Source: Gaiellasilicea sp963749515
Lineage (GTDB): Bacteria > Actinomycetota > Thermoleophilia > Gaiellales > Gaiellaceae
Assembly (NCBI GenBank): GCA_963749515.1
Contig: CAVVMR010000006.1
Coordinates: 186,001 to 250,000, forward strand
DNA: 64,000 nucleotides
Reading direction: 5' to 3'
Position numbers and translations under genes: made by a program. This document shows, in pieces, positions 42,519-50,954 of this stretch (position 1 is its first letter; every line of letters starts with the position of its first letter). Under the pieces are notes generated by a model. It was not told where the DNA came from, searched no databases, and saw nothing but the letters and a program-made list of their open reading frames with translations.

Positions 42519-44648
42519 CTAAAGCAGCTCGGCGATCAGCTCGGCCGCGCGCCTTGCGCCGCCCGGCTCGACGTCCAGATAGTCGACGGGCTCGGAGAGA
42601 GCTGCCGCAATCGCGTCGGCGATCGTCTCCGGCTCCGCTGTCTCGATGTCCAGAGAGCGGTCGGCGCCGTAGCGGGTGAGGCGGTGGCGGACGTGGAAGT
42701 TCTGCTCGAAGTGATCCCGGAGCGGGAAGTAGAGAAACGGCGTCTTTGCCGCGACGAGCTCCATCCCCGTCGTGAGCCCGCCCTGCACGACCGCCACGTC
42801 GCACACCCCCAGGTGCCGGTACAGCTCGTGCACGTATTGCCGAACCTCGACGCCCTCGGGAGCCGGCAGGGAGCTTGGGTCGATCCGCGGCCCGCACACG
42901 ACGACCATCCGCAGCGCCGGGATGCTCGCCTTCGCCTTTGGGTAGGCGGCAAGCACGCGCCGAAGCAGGTCGATGCCGACGCCCGAGCCGCCGACGGACA
43001 CGATGCACACTCGCTCGTCCTCCGCGTAGCCGAGCTCGGCGCGCACCGCAGCACGGTCGAGCCTCTCGGCCGCGGGCGTGACGTAACCGCTGAACTCGAA
43101 GTGCTCGGCGACCCAGTCGCGGATCTGGGGCAGGCCGGGCCCGAACGACTCCGGCACGACGTCCTCCGGCTCGCCGATGAAGATCGCCCGGTCGCGAACG
43201 TGGGGGAAGCGCGCGATCTGCTCGATCATCTCGGCGTTGTAGTCGGCGGTCAGAAACGCGTCGCGGTCGCGACCCGGCATCGGCAGCCAGCCGACGAAGT
43301 CCGTCAGCCAGCAGTACGTCGCGCTCTTCAGCTCCGGGTTCTCGTGCAGGTAGTAGTCGAGCTCCCACGCCTCGTCGCCGATCCAGAGGTCGTACTGCTC
43401 GGCGCGGGCGACGTCGTGGAAGATCATGAAGTTGGCGAGCAGGATCTCGTCCATGCGCCGGATCGCCTCGAAGGCGTGCAGCTGCTGCCCGTCGGACTCG
43501 GCCACGATGTGGCGCGACTCGTTCGCCAGGTGGCGGCTCGCCGGATGGATGCGCTCACCTGCCGCCTCGAGGACTCGCGTCACGGGATCCTGTGCGAGCC
43601 AGTCGACGGTCAGCCCGGGTCGAAGCCGCCGCAGCTCCTGCACGATCGCGACGTCGCGCCAGGCGTGGCCGAGGCCGATCGGGGACGAGATGTAGAGCGC
43701 CCGCTTCGACCGCGTGACGGCGCGGCGCCAGGTCTGTGGCTCCTGCGGACGGCCCCAGCACGCACTCGCAAAGTCGGAGACGATCAGGTTGAACCGGACG
43801 GGATCACGAGCGTGCGGGCTGTGGCCGGCCCCTTCCATCGTCACGAGCCGGCCGCCGGTGGCAGCCGCGAAGGCAGCGCCGCGGTCGGCTGGAATGAGGG
43901 TGTCCTCGGTGCCCTGGATCACGAGCAGGGGACAGCGGACGAGGGACATCAGCTCGTGCGATCTCGCCGCGTCGAACCCAGATGGCCTCACGGTGAGCTC
44001 GAGCGTCTCCGGCGTCGTCTCGAGCGCCCAGCCGATGCCGTCCTCGATCTGCTTCGTGGAGTGCGGCTCGGTGAAGCAACGGCCGAAGAAGAACTCCAGG
44101 AAGCCGGGGTAGTCCCGCTGCCAGTAGTGACGGTTCTGCTTCGCCCAGCCTTCGTCGGTCGGCAGTGGCTCGGTGAACGACATCACCCGCTCCGGCAGCG
44201 GCGGCGTGATCGGGAGCGCCGGGGACATGAAGACGGCGCCCACGAATCGCTCCGGGTGGTGTGCGGTCAAGAGCAGTCCCTTGTCAGCGCTTCCGCAATG
44301 AACGACGAGGAAGACGCGCTCGAGCCCGAGCTCGTCGAGGAGCGCGAGTGCGTCCGCGGCCGTGACCTCCGCTCCGTACTCGTCCGGTGACTGGGGCCGG
44401 TCGGAGCGGCCGTTGCCGCGCGGGTCGAAGGTCAGGACGCTGAAGTGGCGGGAGAGGTACGGCACCTGCCCCTTCCAGAAGCGCGAGTGGTTGATCGCCC
44501 ACGGCGGCAGGAGGAGCATCGCCTCGGGGGCGTCGCCGAACAGCTCGTAGAAGATGCGCACGCCGTCGCGGTCGAGGTAACCCTGTGCACGGGGCTCGAC
44601 CGCCCGTCCGGCGGCGTGCGGTGTCGCGGACGGCGCGACAGCGGCCAT
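42519..44648 (-). CDS. Alpha/beta hydrolase fused to MurG-like glycosyltransferase
   Basis: A 709-residue two-domain protein. Residues about 20-285 are an alpha/beta hydrolase (LLLPPWAINHSRFW, FDPRGNGRSDRP, GTEDTLIP for Asp, GAGHSPHARDP for His). The nucleophile elbow reads VVHCGSADKG, with Cys where Ser is usual, as in dienelactone hydrolases. Residues about 310-709 are a GT1/GT28-like transferase: YISSPIGLGHAWRD, SVGGSGVGIDLLRR, and the donor site VVQGGLTTGMELVAAKTPFL. No membrane helix. The ATG at 44648 overlaps the tautomerase stop (TGATG), so both are co-translated under the TetR operator. Substrate unknown. Confidence 0.88.
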   Translation of the reverse strand: MAAVAPSATPHAAGRAVEPRAQGYLDRDGVRIFYELFGDAPEAMLLLPPWAINHSRFWKGQVPYLSRHFSVLTFDPRGNGRSDRPQSPDEYGAEVTAADALALLDELGLERVFLVVHCGSADKGLLLTAHHPERFVGAVFMSPALPITPPLPERVMSFTEPLPTDEGWAKQNRHYWQRDYPGFLEFFFGRCFTEPHSTKQIEDGIGWALETTPETLELTVRPSGFDAARSHELMSLVRCPLLVIQGTEDTLIPADRGAAFAAATGGRLVTMEGAGHSPHARDPVRFNLIVSDFASACWGRPQEPQTWRRAVTRSKRALYISSPIGLGHAWRDVAIVQELRRLRPGLTVDWLAQDPVTRVLEAAGERIHPASRHLANESRHIVAESDGQQLHAFEAIRRMDEILLANFMIFHDVARAEQYDLWIGDEAWELDYYLHENPELKSATYCWLTDFVGWLPMPGRDRDAFLTADYNAEMIEQIARFPHVRDRAIFIGEPEDVVPESFGPGLPQIRDWVAEHFEFSGYVTPAAERLDRAAVRAELGYAEDERVCIVSVGGSGVGIDLLRRVLAAYPKAKASIPALRMVVVCGPRIDPSSLPAPEGVEVRQYVHELYRHLGVCDVAVVQGGLTTGMELVAAKTPFLYFPLRDHFEQNFHVRHRLTRYGADRSLDIETAEPETIADAIAAALSEPVDYLDVEPGGARRAAELIAELL

Positions 44649-44872
44649 CAGGCGGCGACACCCTGCTTCAGCTCGCGCACCGCCTCGGTCGTCAGCGGCT
44701 TGCCGCCGAGTCCCCACTCGCCGCTCTTGACCTCCTCGAGCACGACCCACGTCACGCCACGCATGTTCTCACCCTCGATGCCCACCATCGTCTCGGTGAG
44801 CTGTTCGATGATCTCCTGCTTTTCCTCGGCGTCGAAGACGCCCTCGATCAGCTTGACAGTGATCAGCGGCAT
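44648..44872 (-). CDS. 4-oxalocrotonate tautomerase family protein
   Basis: A 74-residue tautomerase subunit reading MPLITVKLIEGVFDAEEK; removal of Met exposes Pro1, the catalytic base of the family. GVTWVVLEEVKSGEWGLGG is the usual C-terminal part, slightly longer than classic 62-residue 4-OT. It catalyses keto-enol shifts on small acids or has a related promiscuous role. A strong AGGAGG lies 5 bases from the ATG. First gene of a two-gene operon facing a TetR regulator. Confidence 0.9.
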   Translation of the reverse strand: MPLITVKLIEGVFDAEEKQEIIEQLTETMVGIEGENMRGVTWVVLEEVKSGEWGLGGKPLTTEAVRELKQGVAA

Positions 44873-44887
44873 TTCCGCCTCCTCAAG

Positions 44888-44909
44888 TAGTTGGTTGAAC
44901 GACCAACTA
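44888..44909. promoter_or_regulatory. 22-bp perfect palindrome, probable TetR operator
   Basis: TAGTTGGT (44888-44895) and ACCAACTA (44902-44909) are an exact inverted repeat with a 6-base centre. It fills the 58-base gap between tetR and the tautomerase gene and abuts the tetR -10 box, so the regulator would repress itself and the divergent operon. Confidence 0.75.
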
Positions 44910-44910
44910 A

Positions 44911-44916
44911 TATAGT
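44911..44916 (+). promoter_or_regulatory. -10 box TATAGT of the TetR gene
   Basis: TATAGT begins 2 bases after the palindrome and 20 bases before the ATG at 44931. A bound dimer would block polymerase here. Confidence 0.55.
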
Positions 44917-44930
44917 GGTAAGGTGCGCCC

Positions 44931-45554
44931 ATGTCAAACGAGGTGAAGGACCGGCGCTCCGTGCGGGGGGACGCGACCAAGGAATTGATTCTCGAGGCGG
45001 CGCGGGAGTCGCTGCGCGAAGAGGGGTACTCCGCCACGAGCATCCGGGCCGTGGCCGAGCGGGCGGGAGTCCAGCTCTCGCTCGTCCACTACCACTTCGG
45101 CAGCAAGCAGGCGGTGCTCGTCGCCGTGCTCGAGCGCGAGAACGCGAAGCTCCTCGAGCGCCAGCAGGCGCTGTTCGCCGGGCCCGAGCCGTTGAGCGCG
45201 AAGTGGCGTGCGGCATGCCGCTTTCTCGAGGACGACCTGGAGTCCGGCTACGTGCGGATCCTGTGGGAGCTGTGGGCGGCCGGGCTCGCCGACGAGGAGC
45301 TCGCCGGCCGATGGCGCGAGGCCACGGCAGGCTGGCGCAGGTTGATGGCCGGGGTCGTCGAGGAGTGGTCACGCGAGGTGAAGCTCGAGCTGCCGATCTC
45401 CGCGGCGGCGGTCGCGACGCTGGTGGCGAATCTCTTCCAGGGTCTCGAGGTCGAGATCCTGGCCGGCGTCTCGGAGGCGGAAGCGCCGCACCTCGAGGTG
45501 CTGGAGGCGGTGGCACAGCTGATCGAAGGCATCGAGGCTCGCGCCTCCCGCTGA
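44931..45554 (+). CDS. TetR family transcriptional regulator
   Basis: A 207-residue repressor. The N-terminal helix-turn-helix (about 15-60) reads TKELILEAARESLREEGYSA, IRAVAERAGVQLSLVHYHFG; the C-terminal ligand domain is all-helical and unique. It is divergent from the tautomerase/hydrolase-glycosyltransferase operon with one perfect 22-bp palindrome between them, so it most likely controls that operon and itself; an inducer would be a small molecule handled by these enzymes. Confidence 0.93.
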   Translation: MSNEVKDRRSVRGDATKELILEAARESLREEGYSATSIRAVAERAGVQLSLVHYHFGSKQAVLVAVLERENAKLLERQQALFAGPEPLSAKWRAACRFLEDDLESGYVRILWELWAAGLADEELAGRWREATAGWRRLMAGVVEEWSREVKLELPISAAAVATLVANLFQGLEVEILAGVSEAEAPHLEVLEAVAQLIEGIEARASR

Positions 45555-45570
45555 CCCTGCCGCTCTTCGC

Positions 45571-45576
45571 CATACT
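45571..45576 (+). promoter_or_regulatory. -10 box CATACT of the rpiB operon
   Basis: CATACT is followed by 8 bases and the rpiB ATG at 45585; probably a leaderless start for the six-gene sugar-phosphate operon. Confidence 0.45.
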
Positions 45577-45584
45577 CACAGCCG

Positions 45585-46067
45585 ATGCGTGTCGCAGTCG
45601 CCTTCGACCACCGCGGCGTGAAGCTGCGCGACCGCCTGCTCGAAGAGCTCGACGGGCTCGGGCACGAGGCGGTCGACCTCGGCACGGACACGGACGCGAA
45701 ACGGGTCGACTATCCGGACAAGGCCAAGGAGCTTGGCGAGGCGATCCTGCGCGGCGACGCGGAGCGCGGCATCCTCGTCTGCGGCTCCGGTGTCGGTGCC
45801 TCGGTCGCCGCCTGCAAGATGGCCGGGATCCGCGCCGCGATCTGTCACGACGTGTACTCAGCGCACCAGGGTGTCGAGCACGACGACATGAACGTGCTCT
45901 GCCTCGGCTCGGAGGTTGTCGGCGCCGAGCTCGCTGTCGACCTCGTGCGCGCCTACCTCGGCGCGCGCTTCGACGGCGGCGAGCGGTACGTGGCGCGGTT
46001 GAGAAAAGTCGCAGCAATGGAGAAGGAGATGAAGGATGGCCAGGTCACGACTGCACGAGCTCTCTGA
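45585..46067 (+). CDS. rpiB: Ribose-5-phosphate isomerase B
   Basis: A 160-residue RpiB that interconverts ribose-5-P and ribulose-5-P. Motifs: VAFDHRGVKLRDRLLEEL at the N-terminus, VDYPDKAKELGEAI, the catalytic-loop GILVCGSGVGASVAACKM (Cys base), and HDVYSAHQGVEHDDMNVLCL. It resembles actinobacterial RpiB. First gene of the operon; its 3' end overlaps tal by 32 bases in another frame. Confidence 0.95.
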   Translation: MRVAVAFDHRGVKLRDRLLEELDGLGHEAVDLGTDTDAKRVDYPDKAKELGEAILRGDAERGILVCGSGVGASVAACKMAGIRAAICHDVYSAHQGVEHDDMNVLCLGSEVVGAELAVDLVRAYLGARFDGGERYVARLRKVAAMEKEMKDGQVTTARAL

Positions 46068-47148
46068 ACAGGGCGTCAGCGTCTGGATCGACTCGCTCTC
46101 GCGCGAGATGCTGGAGACGGGCGAGCTCGCCCGCCTGATGAAGGAGGACGCGGTCGTCGGCGTCACCTCCAACCCGACGATCTTCCAGAAGGCGCTCTCG
46201 TCGGGCGACTGGTACGACGAGCGGTTGGCGGAGGTGCTGAAGACCGAGGACGATCCGGTTGAGATCTTCCTCGCGCTGGCGAAGCAGGACGTGCAGGACG
46301 CCTGCGATCTGCTGCGTCCCGTCTGGGACGAGGGCAAGGGCCAGGATGGCTGGGTCTCGCTCGAGGTCGACCCGACGCTCGCCTACGACCGCGAGGCGAC
46401 GTTCGAGCAGGCGATCCGCTTCCACGAGGAAGTCGACCGGCCGAACCTGTTCGTGAAGATACCCGCCACGCTGCCGGGGCTCGCCGCGATCGAGGACTGC
46501 ATCGCGAAGGGCAAGGCGATCAACGTGACGCTGATCTTCTCGCTCGATCGCTATGCGGCGGTCGTCGAGGCCTACATCAAGGGGCTCGAGCGGCTCGTCG
46601 CCGCCGGCGGTGACCCGACGCTCGTCGCCTCCGTCGCGAGCTTCTTCGTCTCGCGGGTCGACACCGAGGCGGATCGCCGGCTGGACGAGATCGGCGGCCA
46701 GGCCACGCGCTTGCAGGGGAAGCTTGCGATCGCCAACGCCAAGCTCGCCTACCGGCACTGGCAGGAGGCCTTCACCGGCCCGCGCTGGGAGTTCCTGGCT
46801 GCGAAGGGTGCGACCGCTCAGCGCTGCCTGTGGGCGTCCACCTCGACGAAGAACCCGGAGTACCGCGACGTGATGTACGTCGAGGAGCTGATCGGACCGA
46901 AGACGGTGAACACGATGCCGGCGGAGACGATCGTCGCCTTCCAGGATCACGGGAAGGTCGTCCCGGACACCCTCAGCGAGGGTGTGGCCGAGGCGCGGAA
47001 GCTGCTCGAGCGGCTGGCCGAGGTCGGTGTCGACTACGACGACGTGGTGGCGACGCTCGAGGCGGAGGGCGTGCAGAAGTTCGCCGACTCCTTCGAGGAG
47101 CTGCTCGATGGGATCCGGGCCAAGCGCAGCGAGCTCGCGACCGCGTGA
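46036..47148 (+). CDS. tal: Transaldolase
   Basis: A 370-residue actinobacterial-type transaldolase, which transfers dihydroxyacetone units from sedoheptulose-7-P. Motifs: LSEQGVSVWIDSLSREML, VTSNPTIFQKAL, the Schiff-base Lys in LFVKIPATLPGLAAIE, NVTLIFSLDRYAAV, and STSTKNPEYRDVMYVEEL. AAGGAG about 10 bases before ATG 46036 supports this start in spite of the 32-base overlap with rpiB. Its stop overlaps the pgi GTG (GTGA). Confidence 0.95.
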   Translation: MARSRLHELSEQGVSVWIDSLSREMLETGELARLMKEDAVVGVTSNPTIFQKALSSGDWYDERLAEVLKTEDDPVEIFLALAKQDVQDACDLLRPVWDEGKGQDGWVSLEVDPTLAYDREATFEQAIRFHEEVDRPNLFVKIPATLPGLAAIEDCIAKGKAINVTLIFSLDRYAAVVEAYIKGLERLVAAGGDPTLVASVASFFVSRVDTEADRRLDEIGGQATRLQGKLAIANAKLAYRHWQEAFTGPRWEFLAAKGATAQRCLWASTSTKNPEYRDVMYVEELIGPKTVNTMPAETIVAFQDHGKVVPDTLSEGVAEARKLLERLAEVGVDYDDVVATLEAEGVQKFADSFEELLDGIRAKRSELATA

Positions 47149-48488
47149 GCGGAGTCGTCGAGCGGATCTGGGGCTATGACGCGTCGCTCTGGAGCAACTC
47201 CGGCGAGGATCGCTGGCTCGGGTGGCTCGACGTCGTCGACCGGGTCCGCCCGCGCATCCCTGAGCTGAACGCCTTCGCGGAGGCGGCGGTCGAGCAGTTC
47301 GACGACTTCGTCCTGCTCGGGATGGGCGGCTCGTCCCTGGCGCCGGAGGTGCTCCGACGCGCCTTCGCGGTCGAGTCCTTCCATGTTCTCGACACGACGC
47401 ATCCCGCCGCGATCAGGCGACTCGAGGGCGAGCTCGACCTGGAGCGCACCCTCTTCGTCGCCTCGTCGAAGTCGGGCTCCACGATCGAGACGCGCTCGCA
47501 CCTGGAGTACTTCTGGGAGCGCACCGGGGGCCGCGGCGCCCAGTTCGCGGCGATCACCGATCCCGGCTCGGAGCTCGAGCAGCTGGCGCAGGAGCGAGGC
47601 TTCCGTGCGACGTTCCCCGGCGAGCCGGAGATCGGCGGGCGCTACTCGGCGCTGTCGCTCTTCGGGATGGTGCCGGCGTCGCTGATGGGCGTGGCGCTCG
47701 AGCGCTTCCTCGAGCGCGCGGCGGAGATGACGGAGGCGCTGCGGCTGGAGGAGGGCAACCCGGGCCTCGAGCTAGGGCTGCAGCTCGGGGAAGGTTGGAA
47801 GGCCGGGCGCGACAAGGTCTGCATCGACTCGCATCCGTCTGATTTCGGGCTCTGGGCCGAGCAGCTGCTCGCGGAGTCGACGGGCAAGCAGGGCAAGGGC
47901 GTCGTGCCCGCTCCGGGCGAGTCGCCGGAGGGGCCGGACCGGCAGCGTGGCGAGGTGCGCCTTCCGGACGCCTACGAGCTCGGGCAGGAGTGGCTCCGCT
48001 GGGAGTTCGCGACTGCGGTCGCCGGGCACGTGCTCGGGATCAACCCGTTCGACCAGCCGGATGTGCAGGCGGCGAAGGACAAGACGAATGAGGTTCTCGC
48101 CGCCGGCGAGCCCGACGTCGCACCTCGTGGGTCGCTCGACGAGCTGCTCGGCCAGGCAGGCGAAGCGGACTACGTCTGCATCCAGGCGTTCATCGACCCG
48201 GCGCGTGAGGGCGAGCTCGCTCCTCTCTCCGCGAGAGCCCACGAGACGGGCTGCGTCGTGACGAGCGGCCTCGGGCCGCGCTACCTGCACTCGACCGGGC
48301 AGCTGCACAAGGGCGGGCCGAACACCGGTCTCTTCATCCAGGTCGTGGACGAAACGGGCGAAGAGCTGCAGATCCCGGGCCGCGACTTCGGCTTCGGCCG
48401 CCTGATCCGCTCGCAGGCGGCCGGCGACCTGGCGGCGCTCGAGGAGCGGGGCAGGCGTGTCGTGCGAATTCGATTGGAGGACGTCTAG
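47145..48488 (+). CDS. pgi: Glucose-6-phosphate isomerase
   Basis: A 447-residue sugar isomerase domain protein. The sugar-binding motifs LLGMGGSSLAPEVLRRAF and FVASSKSGSTIETRSHLEYF are clear; SDFGLWAEQLLAESTGKQGKG holds the Glu/Lys region and SGLGPRYLHSTGQLHKGGPN the catalytic His. It is shorter than the 550-residue enterobacterial enzyme but matches the short form found in operons with tal and zwf; some of these occur as tal-pgi fusions, here the two are separate and coupled by GTGA. A long hairpin begins on its stop codon. Confidence 0.93.
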   Translation: MSGVVERIWGYDASLWSNSGEDRWLGWLDVVDRVRPRIPELNAFAEAAVEQFDDFVLLGMGGSSLAPEVLRRAFAVESFHVLDTTHPAAIRRLEGELDLERTLFVASSKSGSTIETRSHLEYFWERTGGRGAQFAAITDPGSELEQLAQERGFRATFPGEPEIGGRYSALSLFGMVPASLMGVALERFLERAAEMTEALRLEEGNPGLELGLQLGEGWKAGRDKVCIDSHPSDFGLWAEQLLAESTGKQGKGVVPAPGESPEGPDRQRGEVRLPDAYELGQEWLRWEFATAVAGHVLGINPFDQPDVQAAKDKTNEVLAAGEPDVAPRGSLDELLGQAGEADYVCIQAFIDPAREGELAPLSARAHETGCVVTSGLGPRYLHSTGQLHKGGPNTGLFIQVVDETGEELQIPGRDFGFGRLIRSQAAGDLAALEERGRRVVRIRLEDV

Positions 48489-48560
48489 TGCCCCTTCCAG
48501 CAACAGTTAGGGCATCTCTGGCGGCGCCAGAGACACGAAACCGTTACTGGAAGGGGCACT
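48487..48560 (+). promoter_or_regulatory. 74-nt hairpin masking the gnd ribosome binding site
   Basis: AGTGCCCCTTCCAG (48487-48500) is the exact reverse complement of 48547-48560. Inside, AACaGTT (48502-48508) pairs with AACcGTT (48539-48545), and TCTCTGGC with GCCAGAGA around a 3-base loop, giving 28 pairs with one small internal loop (AGGGCA/CACGA). The right arm holds GGAAGGGG, the only ribosome binding site for gnd (ATG 48562). It starts on the pgi stop codon. It may repress gnd translation, respond to ligand or temperature, or be a small palindromic insertion. Confidence 0.7.
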
Positions 48561-48561
48561 G

Positions 48562-49452
48562 ATGCAACTCGGCATGGTCGGCCTCGGCCGGATGGGGTCC
48601 GGGATGACGAAGCGGCTCGAGCGGGACGGCCACGAGATCAAGACGTACGACCCGAAGGTCGCGTCGACCGCGAAGACGCTCCGTGCTCTCGCCAAGCAGC
48701 TCGACGCGCCGCGGCACGTCTGGATGATGGTGCCCTCCGGCGAGATCACCGAGGACACATTCCGGAAGCTGCTCGGCATCCTCGAGCCCGGGGACACGAT
48801 CGTCGACGGCGGCAACTCGAACTTCCGCGACTCGCAGCGCCGCTACAAGGAGGCCCGCAAGCAGAAGATCTCGTTTGCGGACGTCGGCGTCTCCGGTGGG
48901 ATCTGGGGTCTCGAGGCCGGCTTCTGCCTCATGGCGGGCGGCGACAAGGCGCCGCTCAAGCGGCTGAAGCCGATCTTCGAGTCGCTCGCGCCTGAGAACG
49001 GGTGGGCGCACGTCGGCTCGTCCGGCGCCGGCCACTTCACGAAGATGGTGCACAACGGGATCGAGTACGGCCTGATGCAGGCGTACGCCGAGGGATTCGA
49101 GCTGATGTACCACTCCGAGTTCGAGCTCGACCTGAGCGAGATCGCCGGCATCTGGCGCTACGGCTCGGTCGTTCGCTCCTGGCTGCTCGAGCTGCTGCAC
49201 GCGGCAATGGAGCAGCACGGCGATCACCTCGACGACATCGCGCCGTACGTCGAGGACTCCGGCGAGGGCCGCTGGACGATCAACGAGGCGATCAACGCGA
49301 ACGTGCCGGTCCCGGCGATCAGCGCCGCGCTCTTTGCCCGCTTCGCCTCGCGCCGCGAGATCGACTTCTCGGCCAAGGTGCAGGCTGCTCTCCGCAACCA
49401 GTTCGGCGGCCACGCCGTGAAGGCTGTCAAGGCGGCGAAGAAGCGCCCGTGA
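48562..49452 (+). CDS. gnd: 6-phosphogluconate dehydrogenase (decarboxylating), short form
   Basis: A 296-residue NAD(P)-dependent enzyme that converts 6-phosphogluconate to ribulose-5-P and CO2. GLGRMGSGMTKRL is the dinucleotide-binding loop, VDGGNSNFRDSQRR the signature, FADVGVSGGIWGLEAGFCLM and the catalytic Lys in AGHFTKMVHNGIEYGLMQAY follow. The length fits the short GndA/YqeC-like type, often NAD-preferring; cofactor preference is not proven here. The ribosome binding site is inside a long hairpin. The stop overlaps the zwf GTG. Confidence 0.95.
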   Translation: MQLGMVGLGRMGSGMTKRLERDGHEIKTYDPKVASTAKTLRALAKQLDAPRHVWMMVPSGEITEDTFRKLLGILEPGDTIVDGGNSNFRDSQRRYKEARKQKISFADVGVSGGIWGLEAGFCLMAGGDKAPLKRLKPIFESLAPENGWAHVGSSGAGHFTKMVHNGIEYGLMQAYAEGFELMYHSEFELDLSEIAGIWRYGSVVRSWLLELLHAAMEQHGDHLDDIAPYVEDSGEGRWTINEAINANVPVPAISAALFARFASRREIDFSAKVQAALRNQFGGHAVKAVKAAKKRP

Positions 49453-50954
49453 GCGAGGCCGAGAACCCGCTCCTCGAGGGCTTGCGGCTGCGACGCAGCC
49501 CGGACCCGTGCTCGATCGTGATCTTCGGCGCCTCCGGCGACCTGACGCGGCGCAAGATCTTCCCCGCCCTCTACTCGCTGGCGGTACGCCGTCTGCTGCC
49601 GGAGCGCTTCGGGGTCGTCGGCGTGGCGCGCACGGAGCAGACGACGAAGCAGTGGGTCGCCGACATGAAGAAGGCGGTCAAGGAGCACGGACGCGACGAG
49701 CTGCAGGCCGGCGTCTGGAACGACCTTGCAGCCGGGATGCGCTACGTCTCGACCGACTTCGCCGACGATCGCGGCGAGGACGACGTCGTCGCCGCACTCC
49801 GCGAGCTCGACGAGAAGCGAGGGTGCGGAGGGAACCGCGTCTACTACCTCGCGGTTCCGCCCGCCGCCTTCGAGACGATCGTCAACGAGCTGGGTGAGCG
49901 ACGGAGCGCGGAGGGCTGGACGCGGCTGATCGTCGAGAAGCCCTTCGGTCACGACCGCGACTCCGCGCGGCACCTCAACGAGATCCTGCTCGCACACTTC
50001 TCGGAGAACGAGATCTTCCGGATCGACCACTACCTCGGCAAGGAAACGGTTCAGAACATGCTCGCGCTTCGCTTCGCGAACGGCATCTTCGAGCCGATCT
50101 GGAACCGCCAGTTCATCGACCACATTCAGATCACGGTCGCGGAGTCGATCGGCATCGAGGGGAGAGCGGCCTTCTACGAGGAGGCCGGCGCGATTCGGGA
50201 CATCTTCCAGAACCACCTGCTTCAGCTCGTTGCGCTGACGGCGATGGAGCCGCCGATCGACTTCACCGCGGACTCGGTCCGGAACGAGAAGGTGAAGGTG
50301 CTCCGCTCGCTCCACACACCGGGGCCGAAGTCCGTCGTCCGCGGCCAGTACGCACGGGGCTTCATCGAGGGCGAGGAGGTGCCCGGTTACCGCGAGGAGG
50401 AAGGCGTCTCGGGTGATTCGAACACCGAGTCGTACGTCGCGGCGAAGCTCTATGTCGACAACTGGCGCTGGGCGGACACGCCGTTCTACGTTCGCGCCGG
50501 CAAGCGGATGCCGCGCCGCGAGACGACCATCGCGATTCAGTTCCAGCGCGCTCCGCACCCACCGTTCGCCGAGATCGCAGGCGAGGGACTGCGCCCGAAC
50601 GTGCTCCTCATCCACGTCCAGCCGGACGAGGGCGTCTCGCTCGCGATCGGCGCCAAGGTGCCCGGCGCGGGCATGTCGATCCGGACCGTGCACATGGACT
50701 TCCTCTACGGCGGCGCCTTCCGCACCGGGCTGCCGGAGGCGTACGAGCGGCTGATCCTGGACGCGATGCTCGGGGACGCGACGCTCTTCACCCGCGCCGA
50801 CGAGGTCGACGAGCAGTGGGCGCTGGTCGACACGATCGCCGCGGCCTGGAAGCGCGACCGGCCGAACTTCCCCAATTACCCCGCCGGAACGTGGGGGCCC
50901 AAGCCGGCCGACGACCTGATTCACCGCGACGGACGCAGCTGGCGGCGGCATTGA
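49449..50954 (+). CDS. zwf: Glucose-6-phosphate 1-dehydrogenase
   Basis: A 501-residue G6PDH, the entry step of the oxidative pentose phosphate pathway. FGASGDLTRRKIFPALY binds NADP, VEKPFGHDRDSARHLN and the active-site RIDHYLGKETVQNMLALRF (split: RIDHYLGKE, QNMLALRF) follow, and the C-terminal GTWGPKPADDLI is normal. Coupled by GTGA to gnd and by TTGA to opcA. Confidence 0.97.
   Translation: MSEAENPLLEGLRLRRSPDPCSIVIFGASGDLTRRKIFPALYSLAVRRLLPERFGVVGVARTEQTTKQWVADMKKAVKEHGRDELQAGVWNDLAAGMRYVSTDFADDRGEDDVVAALRELDEKRGCGGNRVYYLAVPPAAFETIVNELGERRSAEGWTRLIVEKPFGHDRDSARHLNEILLAHFSENEIFRIDHYLGKETVQNMLALRFANGIFEPIWNRQFIDHIQITVAESIGIEGRAAFYEEAGAIRDIFQNHLLQLVALTAMEPPIDFTADSVRNEKVKVLRSLHTPGPKSVVRGQYARGFIEGEEVPGYREEEGVSGDSNTESYVAAKLYVDNWRWADTPFYVRAGKRMPRRETTIAIQFQRAPHPPFAEIAGEGLRPNVLLIHVQPDEGVSLAIGAKVPGAGMSIRTVHMDFLYGGAFRTGLPEAYERLILDAMLGDATLFTRADEVDEQWALVDTIAAAWKRDRPNFPNYPAGTWGPKPADDLIHRDGRSWRRH

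Noticed and set aside
42504..42524. TAGGAG/CTCCTA inverted repeat between tkt and the fusion gene
   Set aside because: It is short and consists mostly of the two facing stop codons; too small for a terminator call.
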